NCBI GenBank assembly: GCA_900323505.1
Contig: OOIN01000032.1
Location: forward strand, 186,001-250,000
Reading direction: 5' to 3'
Source: Ustilago trichophora
Taxonomy: Eukaryota; Basidiomycota; Ustilaginomycetes; Ustilaginales; Ustilaginaceae
Length of the DNA: 64,000 nt
A program made the translations under genes and the position numbers. The notes below the pieces were generated by a model that saw only the letters and a program-made list of their open reading frames with translations, ran no database searches and was not told where the DNA came from. This document shows, piece by piece, positions 63,875 through 64,000 of this stretch (position 1 is its first letter; the number at the start of each line of letters is the position of its first letter).

Positions 63875-64000
63875 CCTGATCTTGTCGTTGAAAAAGATGA
63901 TGCTGGTGGTAGTTGAAAGAAGAAGCAAAAGGCCAATGCAAGTATTGTAAGATACAGTTAACTAGTCGATTTTCCAGGGTCCTCGTTCAACTCCACTTTT

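Overview
This is a nuclear segment of a compact, intron-poor basidiomycete genome, most likely an ustilaginomycete smut or an anamorphic yeast relative (Ustilago/Sporisorium/Pseudozyma type). The reasons are long single-exon genes with Ser/Gln/His-rich low-complexity tails, introns of 80-300 nt only in a few small or conserved genes, GTAAGT/GTACGT donors, an intron-containing tRNA, complex I and prefoldin subunits, and a cytosolic hybrid histidine kinase. I see no mobile element, CRISPR array or prokaryotic signature.

Layout: 1-905 holds the 3' part of a WD40-like gene, convergent with a flavocytochrome b2 gene (CYB2, minus). A gene-poor stretch to 6069 carries one intron-containing tRNA-Ile gene and a long GA/GT microsatellite. 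Next come an unrecognised single-exon protein with an Atg8-interaction-like motif and a hydrophobic C-terminal segment (6070-8028), a COG2907-type FAD oxidoreductase, and a GH26-like glycoside hydrolase without a signal peptide. From 11902 to 20908 there are three ribosome-biogenesis genes and one splicing gene: RRS1, PRP17, NOM1/SGD1 and ROK1. An F-box/WD40 protein and a CaMKK-type kinase are divergently arranged (21336-27233), followed by the coactivator MBF1 and a 1301-residue GAF-HisKA-REC hybrid histidine kinase.

After a 3.4-kb non-coding stretch come ZPR1, the U-box cyclophilin CYP8, an SPX-domain phosphate transporter, and two histone-handling genes in divergent orientation, HAT2 (RbAp48 type) and a SET/NAP chaperone. 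A 4.8-kb stretch without a convincing gene precedes a GRAMD4-like membrane protein. The right end has TRM8, a three-exon NDUFB10-type complex I subunit, the four-exon prefoldin subunit 2, two-exon fimbrin and the Tudor protein SPF30.

Most neighbours are convergent or divergent pairs with 160-1300 bp between them. The most unusual DNA-level signal is a dispersed palindrome, TACTGTACAGTA and its 8-bp half TACTGTAC, which I count at least 17 times in non-coding DNA and did not notice in any gene. Most genes are core housekeeping functions. The candidates for something new are the putative autophagy-receptor-like protein, the unsecreted glycosidase, the presequence-less CYB2, the atypical histidine kinase and the palindrome family.
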